A stretch of DNA of 64,000 nt from Uliginosibacterium sp036017065 (GTDB taxonomy: Bacteria; Pseudomonadota; Gammaproteobacteria; Burkholderiales; Rhodocyclaceae), in contig NZ_JAYXHR010000001.1 of assembly GCF_036017065.1 (NCBI RefSeq), positions 310,001 through 374,000 of the forward strand. Reading direction: 5' to 3'. This document shows positions 27,878-37,110 of the stretch, piece by piece. Position numbers and translations under genes: made by a program. The notes under the pieces were generated by a model. That model did no database searches and was not told where the DNA came from. It was given only the letters and a program-made list of their open reading frames with translations. Numbering within the stretch: position 1 is the stretch's first letter; each line of letters starts with the position of its first letter.

Positions 27878-28495
27878 TCAGTCTTTCATCAGCCCCTGCT
27901 TCTCGATGAAGCGGACGATCTCCTCCAGGCTGTGGCCGGTCTTCATGTTGCTGAACACGAAAGGGCGCTCGCCGCGCATCTTCTTCGCGTCGCGTTCCAT
28001 CACCTCCAGCGAGGCACCCACCATCGGCGCGAGGTCGATCTTGTTGATGATCAGCAGGTCGCTCTTCATGATGCCGGGCCCGCCCTTGCGCGGAATCTTC
28101 TCGCCGGCAGCCACGTCGATCACGTACAGCGTGAGGTCCGACAACTCCGGGCTGAAGGTCGCTGCCAGGTTGTCGCCACCGCTCTCGATGAGGATGATGT
28201 CCAGCCCGGGGTGCCGCAGGTTCATGCGGTGCACCGCTTCGAGGTTGATGGACGCGTCCTCGCGGATGGCGGTGTGCGGGCAACCGCCGGTCTCCACGCC
28301 GATGATGCGGTCGGGCGACAGCGCCTCGTTGCGCACCAGGAACTGCGCGTCTTCCTCGGTGTAGATGTCGTTGGTGATTGCCGCGATGTTGTAGTGCTCA
28401 CGCAGGCGCTTGCACAGCGCGAGCGTCAACGCGGTCTTGCCGGAACCGACAGGGCCGCCGATGCCGACGCGGAGGGGGGGACGGGGTGTAGTCAT
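27878..28495 (-). CDS. ureG: Urease accessory GTPase UreG
   Basis: UreG is the SIMIBI-class GTPase that powers nickel insertion into urease with UreD, UreE and UreF. The 205-residue product has the P-loop GGPVGSGKT at 13-21, the metal-binding Cys-Pro-His motif in ETGGCPHTAIRED, the ESGGDNL Walker B region and NKIDLAP for guanine recognition. It is the last gene of the operon. An element of GTGAAA heptamers separates it from ureF. Confidence 0.98.
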   Translation of the reverse strand: MTTPRPPLRVGIGGPVGSGKTALTLALCKRLREHYNIAAITNDIYTEEDAQFLVRNEALSPDRIIGVETGGCPHTAIREDASINLEAVHRMNLRHPGLDIILIESGGDNLAATFSPELSDLTLYVIDVAAGEKIPRKGGPGIMKSDLLIINKIDLAPMVGASLEVMERDAKKMRGERPFVFSNMKTGHSLEEIVRFIEKQGLMKD

Positions 28496-28509
28496 GTCTT
28501 CTTACCTTG

Positions 28510-28583
28510 GTGAAACGTGAAAGGTAAAAAGTGAAACGTGGTGCGCGAAGGAATGCTTTCCCATTTCACCTTTCACTTCTCAC
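28510..28583. repeat. GTGAAAN inverted-repeat element, copy A (ureF-ureG gap)
   Basis: The left arm (28510-28540) is four heptamers GTGAAAC, GTGAAAG, GTAAAAA, GTGAAAC plus GTG. The right arm (28564-28583) is the complement of GTGAGAA, GTGAAAG, GTGAAA. Seventeen of the outer 20 positions pair. It fills nearly the whole 93-base gap between ureF and ureG. Confidence 0.85.
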
Positions 28584-28588
28584 CGGTT

Positions 28589-29263
28589 TCAGGAACGGAA
28601 CAGCCGTGTGTACTGCGTCTCGTGCTGGCTGCACAGGATGGCGAAATGCGGCGTGAAGTTCTCCCACTCGTCTTCGCCACGGGACAGCGCCTCGTCAGCG
28701 ATGGCCGGCAGCGCTTCGATGAGTCGCATCAGGATCCGCTGGCCGTCGGTCTGGCCCAGCGGCACCAGCTTCACCGCGCCCATGACCTGGTTCTCTGCCC
28801 AGGCCCACAGATAAGTGTCGAGGGCCTCGCGCGCCGGCAGCTCGCTGGCCGCCGCAGCCCAGGCTGTCGGAAACGCGATGTCGCTCATCGACGCTAGCGT
28901 GGTGCGCTGACAAGCCGGTGTGCCATCGAGGTCGCCTAGCAGGCGCGCCAGCGAGTAGCCCATCTGGATCGTCTCGGCGCGCAACTCGGCGGTTTCACGC
29001 GTGGCGAGGAAGGCATCGTTCAGGCGCGCGATACGGGCGGCGTCCTGCGCCTGCCAGGCAGCCAGCAGCGCATGCAGTGCGGGACCTTCGCAACGCGCGA
29101 CGGCGAAACGCGCCACCTGCGTGATCCAGCGCTCCGCGCTCGCCGCATCGGTCACGATGCCGGTTTCCACGGCGGACTCCAGCCCTTGCGAATAACTGAA
29201 CGCACCGACCGGCAGGGCCGGGCTGGCGAGGTGCAGCAGGCGGAGGAGGGTGCGGGCTTCCAT
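28589..29263 (-). CDS. ureF: Urease accessory protein UreF
   Basis: UreF binds UreD on apo-urease and regulates the UreG GTPase during nickel insertion. The 224-residue all-helical product begins LLRLLHLASPALPVGAFSYS, the recognisable UreF N-terminus, and ends in a conserved C-terminal Arg-rich tail (TQYTRLFRS). Its ATG shares one base with the stop of the upstream small gene (TAATG), a strong sign of coupled translation. Confidence 0.96.
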   Translation of the reverse strand: MEARTLLRLLHLASPALPVGAFSYSQGLESAVETGIVTDAASAERWITQVARFAVARCEGPALHALLAAWQAQDAARIARLNDAFLATRETAELRAETIQMGYSLARLLGDLDGTPACQRTTLASMSDIAFPTAWAAAASELPAREALDTYLWAWAENQVMGAVKLVPLGQTDGQRILMRLIEALPAIADEALSRGEDEWENFTPHFAILCSQHETQYTRLFRS

Positions 29264-29622
29264 TACTGGCCGGATTGTTCAGCGGAAGCGCGCACGATCG
29301 GAGGGCCTGCATGAATGGCGCCGCGCTCCGGCCAGGAAAGTGTGGGCGAGAAATCCACCTTCCAAATGTCCAGCTCAAGCGGCACATCGTCGCTGTCTAC
29401 GTTCAACGCAACGGACACCGGCACGTCATCAGCGTCCAGGTAATGGCACTCGGCAGCGATGCGGTCGAAGGCACGAACGGACTCGAAAGGTGCGATACGC
29501 AAACTGCCCATTCCGCCATCACACATCGGTTCAACTTGAACCGAGTCGAGATCGGTAGTGAGTGCTGCCTCCCGATAAAGGAAAGCAACGAGAGGGCGCT
29601 CACGTGGCAGCAAGGTTCGCAT
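29263..29622 (-). CDS. Small DUF6984-like protein inside the urease operon
   Basis: This 119-residue protein is not a standard urease accessory factor. It contains MCDGGMGSLRI and ELDIWKVDFSPTLSWP, which I recall as signatures of the DUF6984 family of uncharacterised small proteins. The ATG at 29622 lies one base after the ureE stop, and its own stop overlaps the ureF start, so it is fully embedded in the ureE-ureF junction and should be co-translated. No signal peptide, metal motif or His tract is visible. Codon use looks slightly less GC-biased than in neighbours (for example CATCGTCGCTG, GAGATCGG), which could mean recent acquisition. Confidence 0.8.
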   Translation of the reverse strand: MRTLLPRERPLVAFLYREAALTTDLDSVQVEPMCDGGMGSLRIAPFESVRAFDRIAAECHYLDADDVPVSVALNVDSDDVPLELDIWKVDFSPTLSWPERGAIHAGPPIVRASAEQSGQ

Positions 29623-29623
29623 G

Positions 29624-30115
29624 CTACTTCCGGTACTCGTGGATGCGCCCGCTGTGACTCTGCTCGTGCGCTTCGTGATGGTGATGCGCAGCGTGGCCAC
29701 CGTAGGCGCCGGCTTCGGGTTCGAATGAGGCGGTCAGCTTCGTCAGCGTCGCGCCCAGGCCTTCCAGCATGGCGCCCAGTACGTGGTCGTCCAGGATGCG
29801 CAGGAAGCCTTCGTCCACCCGCACGGCGACGTGGCGGTTGCCGAGGTGGTAGGCGGCCTTGGCGAGTTCGGTCGGCGTGGCGAAGCGTGCGTCGAGTACG
29901 GCTTCGGCAGCGGACTCCACGGCAACGACGCGACCGTCGTTGCCCAGCAGACGGTCACCGCTTTTCAGGATGCCGCCGCGCGGCAGGAAAAGGCCCGCGT
30001 CTTCGCCGCTCACCAGCTTCGTGCGCAGGCGGCTCTTGCTGCGTGCCTCGAAATCCAGCACGAGGCGTTCGGAGGCGGCGTCCTTGCCGACGTAGTGTTG
30101 CTCGATGACCAGCAT
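29624..30115 (-). CDS. ureE: Urease accessory nickel metallochaperone UreE
   Basis: UreE delivers Ni2+ to the urease activation complex. The 163-residue product has an N-terminal peptide-binding domain, a C-terminal metal-binding domain with GNRHVAVRV containing the conserved His, and a His-rich tail HAAHHHHEAHEQSH that stores extra nickel. It lies 15 bases after ureC. Length and order are typical. Confidence 0.97.
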   Translation of the reverse strand: MLVIEQHYVGKDAASERLVLDFEARSKSRLRTKLVSGEDAGLFLPRGGILKSGDRLLGNDGRVVAVESAAEAVLDARFATPTELAKAAYHLGNRHVAVRVDEGFLRILDDHVLGAMLEGLGATLTKLTASFEPEAGAYGGHAAHHHHEAHEQSHSGRIHEYRK

Positions 30116-30130
30116 GTGTTCAGCGCGGAT

Positions 30131-31831
<1,701 letters not shown>

Positions 31832-31857
31832 TTTCGTGCTCCGTCTTTTCCTTGAAG

Positions 31858-31946
31858 GTGAAACGTGATTCGCGTTGTGCGCTCAGGTGAAGAGTGAAAC
31901 GTGCCGGGGTGCCGCCACGTTTGACCTTTCACATCTCACGTTTCAC
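31858..31946. repeat. GTGAAAN inverted-repeat element, copy B (ureB-ureC gap)
   Basis: The left side carries GTGAAAC, GTGATTC (31858-31871) and, after a gap, GTGAAGA, GTGAAAC, GTG (31887-31903). The right arm (31916-31946) is the complement of GTGAAAC, GTGAGAT, GTGAAAG, GTCAAAC, GTG. The TGA stop of ureB (31943-31945) lies inside the outermost heptamer. Confidence 0.82.
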
Positions 31947-32248
31947 AGCTTTCCCTGCACCAGTCCGCGGAAGCCGTACACCTTGCGGTCGCCGGCGTAG
32001 TCCACCAGTTCCACCGTGCGGCTCTGGCCGGGCTCGAAGCGCACCGCGGTGCCGGACGCGATGTTCAGGCGCATACCGCGCGCCGCGCTGCGGTCGAAGT
32101 CCAGCGCGGCGTTGGTTTCCGCGAAGTGGTAATGCGAGCCGACCTGGATGGGACGGTCGCCGGTGTTGGACACGCTGAGCGTGACGGTGCGACGGCCGAC
32201 GTTCAGTTCGATGTCGCCTTCGTCGGTGAAGAGTTCGCCGGGAATCAT
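31943..32248 (-). CDS. ureB: Urease subunit beta
   Basis: The 101-residue structural subunit assembles with UreA and UreC into the (alpha beta gamma)3 urease. It begins MIPGELFTDEGDIELN and contains the conserved GDRPIQVGSHYHFAETN and GMRLNIASGTAVRFEPG stretches. The protein ends QGKL; its stop codon is supplied by a GTGAAA heptamer of the downstream repeat. It lies 12 bases after ureJ. Confidence 0.98.
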   Translation of the reverse strand: MIPGELFTDEGDIELNVGRRTVTLSVSNTGDRPIQVGSHYHFAETNAALDFDRSAARGMRLNIASGTAVRFEPGQSRTVELVDYAGDRKVYGFRGLVQGKL

Positions 32249-32260
32249 GTGTTGTGCTCC

Positions 32261-32869
32261 TCAGGCCAGACCAGCCAGCAGGCCGAGTCCGAAAAGTGCG
32301 ACGGCGCCACCGGTCACGCGCGGCAGCCAGACGTTGCGTTGCAGGACGAAGTGACCGATGGCGATGCCCAGCAGGTGCAGGATCATCGTGCCCAGCACCA
32401 TGCCCCCCAGGGAAGCGAAGGCCTCGTCAGCCGGCAGCTCATGGCCGTGTGCCACGCCGTGGAAGAGCGCGAACAGGCCCACGATGACCGCGCCCGCCGC
32501 GACCGGCAGCTTCGCGCGAGTCGCCAGCAGCACGCCCAGCACCAGCAGGGACGCGGCGATCATCGGCTCCACGCCCGGCAGTTGCACGCCGGCGAAACCC
32601 GCCAGGCCACCGACCAGCAGCAGGGCGGCGAAGGCTACGGGCGCAATGGCGATGCGCAGGGCGGAGCCACTGAACACGACTGCGCTCCAGATGCCGACGG
32701 TGACCATCGCGGCAAGGTGGTCGAGGCCGGTGAAGGGATGGGTGAAGCCCTGCATGAAAGCGGAGCCATGGTGGATGCCGGCGTCTCCACCTGTATGCGC
32801 AAAGGCCAGGGCCGGCAGCAGCAAGCCGATGGCAGCAAGCGTTCTCGCGGAAATGGCGTGTTGGCCCAT
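32261..32869 (-). CDS. ureJ: HupE/UreJ family probable nickel permease
   Basis: The 202-residue product has a signal-like first helix ending at ALAFAHTGG and six further hydrophobic segments. The family signature HPFTGLDHLAAM, with His and Asp that line the metal path, follows the first segment, and a second FHGVAHGHELP motif lies further on. HupE/UreJ proteins are thought to move Ni2+ into the cell for hydrogenase or urease. The ATG at 32869 is preferred to 32887 because an AGGAGC Shine-Dalgarno site precedes it. Placement between ureA and ureB is usual in betaproteobacteria. Confidence 0.93.
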   Translation of the reverse strand: MGQHAISARTLAAIGLLLPALAFAHTGGDAGIHHGSAFMQGFTHPFTGLDHLAAMVTVGIWSAVVFSGSALRIAIAPVAFAALLLVGGLAGFAGVQLPGVEPMIAASLLVLGVLLATRAKLPVAAGAVIVGLFALFHGVAHGHELPADEAFASLGGMVLGTMILHLLGIAIGHFVLQRNVWLPRVTGGAVALFGLGLLAGLA

Positions 32870-32883
32870 ACGGTGCTCCTGTC

Positions 32884-33186
32884 TCATACGATGGGGTTGT
32901 GCACCGTGACCAGCTTGGTGCCGTCCGGGAAGGTGGCTTCCATCTGGATCTCGGGAATCATCTCGGCCACGCCGTCCATGACGTCGTCACGGCCGAGCAG
33001 GGTGGTGCCGTAGCTCATCAGCTCGGCCACCGTCCTGCCATCGCGCGCACCTTCCATGATGGCGGCGGAAATGTAGGCGATGGCTTCCGGGTAGTTCAGC
33101 TTCAGGCCGCGGGCCTTGCGGCGTTCGGCCAGCAGGGCGGCAGTGAAGATCAGCAGCTTGTCTTTTTCGCGCGGGGTCAGTTCCAT
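32884..33186 (-). CDS. ureA: Urease subunit gamma
   Basis: The 100-residue smallest structural subunit begins MELTPREKDKLLIFTAALLA and contains GLKLNYPEAIAYISAAIMEG and the C-terminal PEIQMEATFPDGTKLVTVHN, all highly conserved. It lies 30 bases after ureD and is the first structural gene of the operon. Confidence 0.99.
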   Translation of the reverse strand: MELTPREKDKLLIFTAALLAERRKARGLKLNYPEAIAYISAAIMEGARDGRTVAELMSYGTTLLGRDDVMDGVAEMIPEIQMEATFPDGTKLVTVHNPIV

Positions 33187-33216
33187 GCCCGTTCCTCTTC
33201 TGTGAGCCCGTATCGT

Positions 33217-34107
33217 TCAGGTGGACCAGATGCGCGGCGCCAGCGCCTCGCGTCCGATGACGACCGGCCGGGCGCGGTGCCACAGCCGGGTGAAATAGTG
33301 GCGCAGCGACTCGGCCTTGTCACCGATGGCGCGCGCCACCACCAATCCCTTGTCAGTGCCGGCCGGCATGGTGATGCCGGCCTGGCCGTCGTCGAAGCGT
33401 TCTTCGCGCAGGCTGTCCAGCAGCGTGCGGTCGAGGCCGGCGGCATACATCCAGAACGTGCCGTTGACGGTGCAACCGGCCAGCCCGGCGTCGGCGGCAA
33501 GCAACGCATCGCTGCCCTGCAGGCTGCCCCGTTCGGTCCACAACAGGCGGCCATCCACTCGGAAGTCCAGCGCCTGCCTGAGGGTACCGCGGGTGAAGCG
33601 CTCGCCACGCGCCTGACGGCCGATACAGAGTATGTCCCAGCCCATCGCGCGTGCGCTTGACGCCAGGGCGATGTCGATGTGCTGGCGGGCGAGTGCCTCG
33701 TCGAACAGGATGGTTTCCTGCGGCAGCCACTCCAGGCGGGCTTCGGCTTCGGCTTTCAGGTGGATGCGCTGGTGCGCCCACGGTCCGATGCTGCGGTACC
33801 ACTTGCCGGCTCCCGGCGTGGTGAGCTGCAGGTGCGAGCCGGTGGCGGCGGAGATATCGAGATCCAGCTCGTCACCCCCCGCGATGCCGGCGGGCGGGTG
33901 CAGCACCAGCACCTGGCAGACGGCGTCGCCTTCGGGATACAGGGCCTTCTGCACCCGCAGCGGCCCGAGGTGTTCGCGACGTACCAGCGCGCTGCGCCCG
34001 TCCCGGTTCTCGGTGCGCAGCGTCAGGCGCGCACGCCAGCCGTGGGCATGGGAATGCTGGTTGTGCTGGGCGTGGGCGGCCGCGAGGGCAGATTCGACCG
34101 GGATCAT
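33217..34107 (-). CDS. ureD: Urease accessory protein UreD
   Basis: UreD (UreH) binds the urease apoprotein and is the platform for UreF-UreG during nickel insertion. The 296-residue product has the family motifs LHPPAGIAGGDELDL and TTPGAGKWYRS and ends ALAPRIWST. A His-rich stretch near the N-terminus (HAQHNQHSHAHGW) is an extra that could bind nickel. It starts about 130 bases after urtE; a TATGAT hexamer on the minus strand at 34141-34146 could be a -10 box, but no good -35 partner is seen, so read-through from urt is equally possible. Confidence 0.95.
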   Translation of the reverse strand: MIPVESALAAAHAQHNQHSHAHGWRARLTLRTENRDGRSALVRREHLGPLRVQKALYPEGDAVCQVLVLHPPAGIAGGDELDLDISAATGSHLQLTTPGAGKWYRSIGPWAHQRIHLKAEAEARLEWLPQETILFDEALARQHIDIALASSARAMGWDILCIGRQARGERFTRGTLRQALDFRVDGRLLWTERGSLQGSDALLAADAGLAGCTVNGTFWMYAAGLDRTLLDSLREERFDDGQAGITMPAGTDKGLVVARAIGDKAESLRHYFTRLWHRARPVVIGREALAPRIWST

Positions 34108-34182
34108 TCAGCGGGTCGGAGGCGGGACGACATGGGCGGGATCATAGCGCGCCAGGCACGGTCGCTGGCGCGCGAGCAGGCA

Positions 34183-34228
34183 TGAGGCCTATGTGCCTCA
34201 GGTGCCCGGAGAGCCCGGCCGGCCGGGC
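34183..34228. other. Paired palindromes between urtE and ureD
   Basis: TGAGGC/GCCTCA with a six-base loop (34183-34200) and a perfect 16-bp palindrome GCCCGGCCGGCCGGGC (34213-34228) lie just after the urtE stop. Neither has a T run on the minus strand. They may stabilise the urt mRNA 3' end or act as a weak terminator before ureD. Confidence 0.45.
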
Positions 34229-34236
34229 GTTGCCGA

Positions 34237-34929
34237 TCAGATCGCCACCAGCGACTGGACGTTCTTTTCCTTCATCTCGCTGCCGGGACCGGCCTGGATG
34301 ATCTCGCCGCGCGACATCACCGCGTAGTTGTCGGCCAGCGACTCGGCGAAGTCGTAGTACTGCTCGACCAGCAGGATCGCCATCTCGCCGCCGGCAGCCA
34401 GCTTGCGGATGGCATTGCCGATGTCCTTGATGATGGACGGCTGGATGCCCTCGGTGGGTTCGTCGAGGATCAGCAACTTGGGGCGCATGGTGAGCGCGCG
34501 GCCGATGGCGAGCTGTTGCTGCTGGCCGCCGGACAGGTCACCGCCACGGCGCTTCAGCATGTCCTTCAGCACGGGGAACATCTCGAAGATGTACTCCGGC
34601 ACCCCGCGCGAGGCCTTGCCGTTGGCGAGGCCCATCTGCAGGTTTTCTTCCACGGTGAGGCGCGGAAAGATCTCGCGCCCCTGCGGCACGTAGGCCATGC
34701 CCAGGGCGGCGCGCGCATACGGCGCGCTCTTCGTGATGTCCTTGCCTTCGAACTTCACGCTGCCGGACGCCACGGGCAGCAGGCCCATCAGGCATTTCAG
34801 CAAGGTCGTCTTGCCCACGCCGTTGCGGCCGAGCAGGGTGGTGACCTTGCCTTGCTCCAGCGAGAGCGACAGGCCGCGCAGGGTGTGGCTGCCACCGTAG
34901 TACTGGTTGAGTTGTTCGACTGTCAGCAT
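34237..34929 (-). CDS. urtE: Urea ABC transporter ATP-binding protein UrtE
   Basis: This LivF-type ATPase energises urea uptake together with UrtD. The 230-residue product has Walker A GRNGVGKTT near residue 34, the signature LSGGQQQQLAIGRAL, Walker B LLILDEPTEGIQPS and an H-loop region replaced by the LivF-type LLVEQYYDFA. It begins MLTVEQLNQYYGGSHTL, diagnostic of UrtE. It is followed by ureD and preceded by a heptamer inverted repeat. Confidence 0.96.
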   Translation of the reverse strand: MLTVEQLNQYYGGSHTLRGLSLSLEQGKVTTLLGRNGVGKTTLLKCLMGLLPVASGSVKFEGKDITKSAPYARAALGMAYVPQGREIFPRLTVEENLQMGLANGKASRGVPEYIFEMFPVLKDMLKRRGGDLSGGQQQQLAIGRALTMRPKLLILDEPTEGIQPSIIKDIGNAIRKLAAGGEMAILLVEQYYDFAESLADNYAVMSRGEIIQAGPGSEMKEKNVQSLVAI

Positions 34930-34947
34930 GCTTGGAAACCTTGTTGA

Positions 34948-35030
34948 GTGAAATGTGAAAAGTGAAACGTGAAATGTGCGGCAGCACCGCGCGCATCAAT
35001 ACGTTTCACCTTTCACCTTTCACGTTTCAC
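34948..35030. repeat. GTGAAAN inverted-repeat element, copy C (urtD-urtE gap)
   Basis: This is the most regular copy. The left arm is GTGAAAT, GTGAAAA, GTGAAAC, GTGAAAT; the right arm is the complement of GTGAAAC, GTGAAAG, GTGAAAG, GTGAAAC. Twenty-six of 30 positions pair, and all four mismatches fall on the variable seventh base. The loop is 23 bases. Confidence 0.92.
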
Positions 35031-35042
35031 AGCGAGGCCGCG

Positions 35043-35897
35043 TCAGCGGCCGAGATACACCTCGATCACGCGCTCATCGTTCTGCACCTGCTCCAGCGTG
35101 CCTTCGGCCAGTACGCTGCCTTCGTGCAGGCAGGTCACCTTCTTGCTGATCTGCTTGATGAATTCCATGTCGTGCTCGACGACCACCAGCGTGTACTTGC
35201 CGGCCAGCGACAGAAACAGCTCGCCGCTGCGCGCGGTTTCCTCGTCGGTCATGCCGGCGGCCGGTTCGTCGAGCAGCAGCAGTTGCGGCTCCTGCATCAG
35301 CAGCATGCCGATCTCCAGCCATTGCTTCTGGCCGTGCGACAGCAGGCCGGCGGGGCGATGTGCCTGGTCCTTCAGGTTGATGATCTCCAGCGTCTCGGCG
35401 ATGTGGTCACGCTGGGCGCCGGTCAGCTTGAAGAACAGGCTGGTCCAGATTCCCTTGTCCATCTTCATCGCCAGCTCCAGGTTCTCGAAGACCGAGAGCT
35501 GCTCGAAGACGGTGGGCTTCTGGAACTTGCGGCCGATGCCGGCGTGGGCGATCTGCGCCTCGTTCAGCTTGGTCAGGTCGATGGTCTGGCCGAAGAAGGC
35601 GGTGCCGGAGTCCGGTCGCGTCTTGCCGGTGATGACGTCCATCATGGTCGTCTTGCCGGCGCCGTTCGGGCCGATGATGCAGCGCAGTTCGCCGCGGTCG
35701 ATGGCGATGTTCAGCTTGTTGATGGCGCGGAAGCCGTCGAAGGTGACGGTGATGTCTTCCAGGTACAGGATGACGCCGTGCGTGGTGTCCAGCTTGCTGC
35801 TGTCGACCGGGCGCTCCAGGCCGACGGCGCGGTCGGTCGTGCCTTGGGCGCCGCTCATGCGCGCTTCGTTCTTCTCGTTGGTGGCTGCGGCGTTCAT
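35043..35897 (-). CDS. urtD: Urea ABC transporter ATP-binding protein UrtD
   Basis: This LivG-type ATPase partners UrtE. The 284-residue product has Walker A GPNGAGKTT, the LivG-type long insert, a LSHGQKQWLEIG signature segment, Walker B LLLLDEPAAGMTDEE and the H-loop VVEHDM. An N-terminal extension of about 45 residues precedes the ATPase fold, so a start at an internal Met cannot be excluded, but the ATG at 35897 overlaps the urtC stop by four bases (ATGA), favouring it. Confidence 0.95.
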   Translation of the reverse strand: MNAAATNEKNEARMSGAQGTTDRAVGLERPVDSSKLDTTHGVILYLEDITVTFDGFRAINKLNIAIDRGELRCIIGPNGAGKTTMMDVITGKTRPDSGTAFFGQTIDLTKLNEAQIAHAGIGRKFQKPTVFEQLSVFENLELAMKMDKGIWTSLFFKLTGAQRDHIAETLEIINLKDQAHRPAGLLSHGQKQWLEIGMLLMQEPQLLLLDEPAAGMTDEETARSGELFLSLAGKYTLVVVEHDMEFIKQISKKVTCLHEGSVLAEGTLEQVQNDERVIEVYLGR

Positions 35898-36982
35898 GCG
35901 CGTTCCTTGTTGATCAGGCCGACCACGCCGCGCGGCAGGTACAGCGTGACGAGGATGAAGATGAGGCCGAGGAAGTACAGCCAGTACTCGGGGAAGGCCA
36001 CGGTGAACCAGCTCTTCACACCGGCGATGAGGCCCGCGCCGATCAGCGGCCCCACCAGCGTCGCGCGGCCACCAACGGCGGTCCAGATGGCGATCTCGAT
36101 GGAGTTGGCCGGGGACATCTCGCTCGGATTGATGATGCCCACCTGCGGGACGAACAGCGCACCGGCGATGCCGCAGATCACGGCCGACAGCACCCAGATG
36201 AACAGCTTGTAGGGCAGCGGGTTGTAGCCCGAGAACATCACGCGCGATTCGGCGTCACGGATGGCGTTCAGCACGCGGCCCAGCTTGCTGGTGACGATGA
36301 ATCGGCCCAGCAACAGGAAGCCGATGAGGAACAGCGCGGTGATGGCGAACAGTGCGACACGGGTTTCCGGCGCAGCGATCGGGAAGCCCAGGATGCGCTT
36401 GAAGTCGGTGAAGCCGTTGTTGCCGCCGAAGCCGGTCTCGTTGCGGAAGAACAGCAGCATCGCGGCGAAGGTCAGCGCCTGGGTGATGATCGAGAAGTAC
36501 ACCCCCTTGATGCGCGAGCGGAAGGCGAAATAACCGAAGATCAGCGCGAGGATGCCCGGCACCAGCACCACCAGCGCCATGCAGTACAGGAAGCTGTCGG
36601 TGCCGACCCAGTACCAGGGCAGCTCCTTCCAGTTCAGGAACACCATGAAGTCCGGCAGATCGCTCTGGTAGTTACCCTCACGGCCGATGGCGCGCATCAG
36701 GTACATGCCCATGGCGTAGCCGCCGAGCGCGAAGAAGATGCCGTGGCCTAGCGACAGGATGCCGGTGTAGCCCCACACCAGGTCCATCGCCAGCGCGACG
36801 ATGGCGTAGCACATGATCTTGCCGATCAGCGTTACCCAGTAGGTGGAAAGGTGGAAGGCGCTGTCCTCGGGCACGGCCAGGTTGAGGATGGGCACGAGCA
36901 CCAGGGTGATGGCCGCGAAGAGAGCGAGCCCCAGCCAGCCCCTGGGGCCGAAGATGCGGGTGACGAGAGTCTTGTCGAGCAT
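35894..36982 (-). CDS. urtC: Urea ABC transporter permease UrtC
   Basis: This LivM-type permease forms the membrane channel with UrtB. The 362-residue product has about nine hydrophobic helices, MDLVWGYTGILSLGHGIFFALGGY-like core sequence (conserved GYTGILSLGHG), and an extended loop near residues 110-130 typical of UrtC. The C-terminus contains VGGRATLVGPLIGA. No Shine-Dalgarno site is visible before the ATG; the upstream repeat ends nine bases before it. Confidence 0.95.
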   Translation of the reverse strand: MLDKTLVTRIFGPRGWLGLALFAAITLVLVPILNLAVPEDSAFHLSTYWVTLIGKIMCYAIVALAMDLVWGYTGILSLGHGIFFALGGYAMGMYLMRAIGREGNYQSDLPDFMVFLNWKELPWYWVGTDSFLYCMALVVLVPGILALIFGYFAFRSRIKGVYFSIITQALTFAAMLLFFRNETGFGGNNGFTDFKRILGFPIAAPETRVALFAITALFLIGFLLLGRFIVTSKLGRVLNAIRDAESRVMFSGYNPLPYKLFIWVLSAVICGIAGALFVPQVGIINPSEMSPANSIEIAIWTAVGGRATLVGPLIGAGLIAGVKSWFTVAFPEYWLYFLGLIFILVTLYLPRGVVGLINKERA

Positions 36983-36991
36983 GGCTGATCA

Positions 36992-37110
36992 GTGAAACGT
37001 GAAAGGTGAAATGTGCAACGCAGGCGCGCGCTGATCGCGGTGATCGATTCCCTCCCCCGGTGGGGGGAGGGTCAGGGAGGGGGCATCACTTTTCACGTTT
37101 CGCCTTTCAC
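36992..37110. repeat. GTGAAAN inverted-repeat element, copy D (urtB-urtC gap)
   Basis: The left arm (36992-37015) is GTGAAAC, GTGAAAG, GTGAAAT, GTG; the right arm (37087-37110) is the complement of GTGAAAG, GCGAAAC, GTGAAAA, GTG, with 20 of 24 positions paired. The 71-base interior holds a C/G-rich hairpin (37050-37071) overlapping a G-quadruplex-type run. The urtB stop (37107-37109) is inside the outermost heptamer. Confidence 0.88.

Noticed and set aside
28474..28480. Seven-base C/G run in the first codons of ureG as a phase-variation tract
   Set aside because: It encodes the ordinary Arg-Pro-Pro-Leu start of UreG, and seven bases is short for contingency loci.
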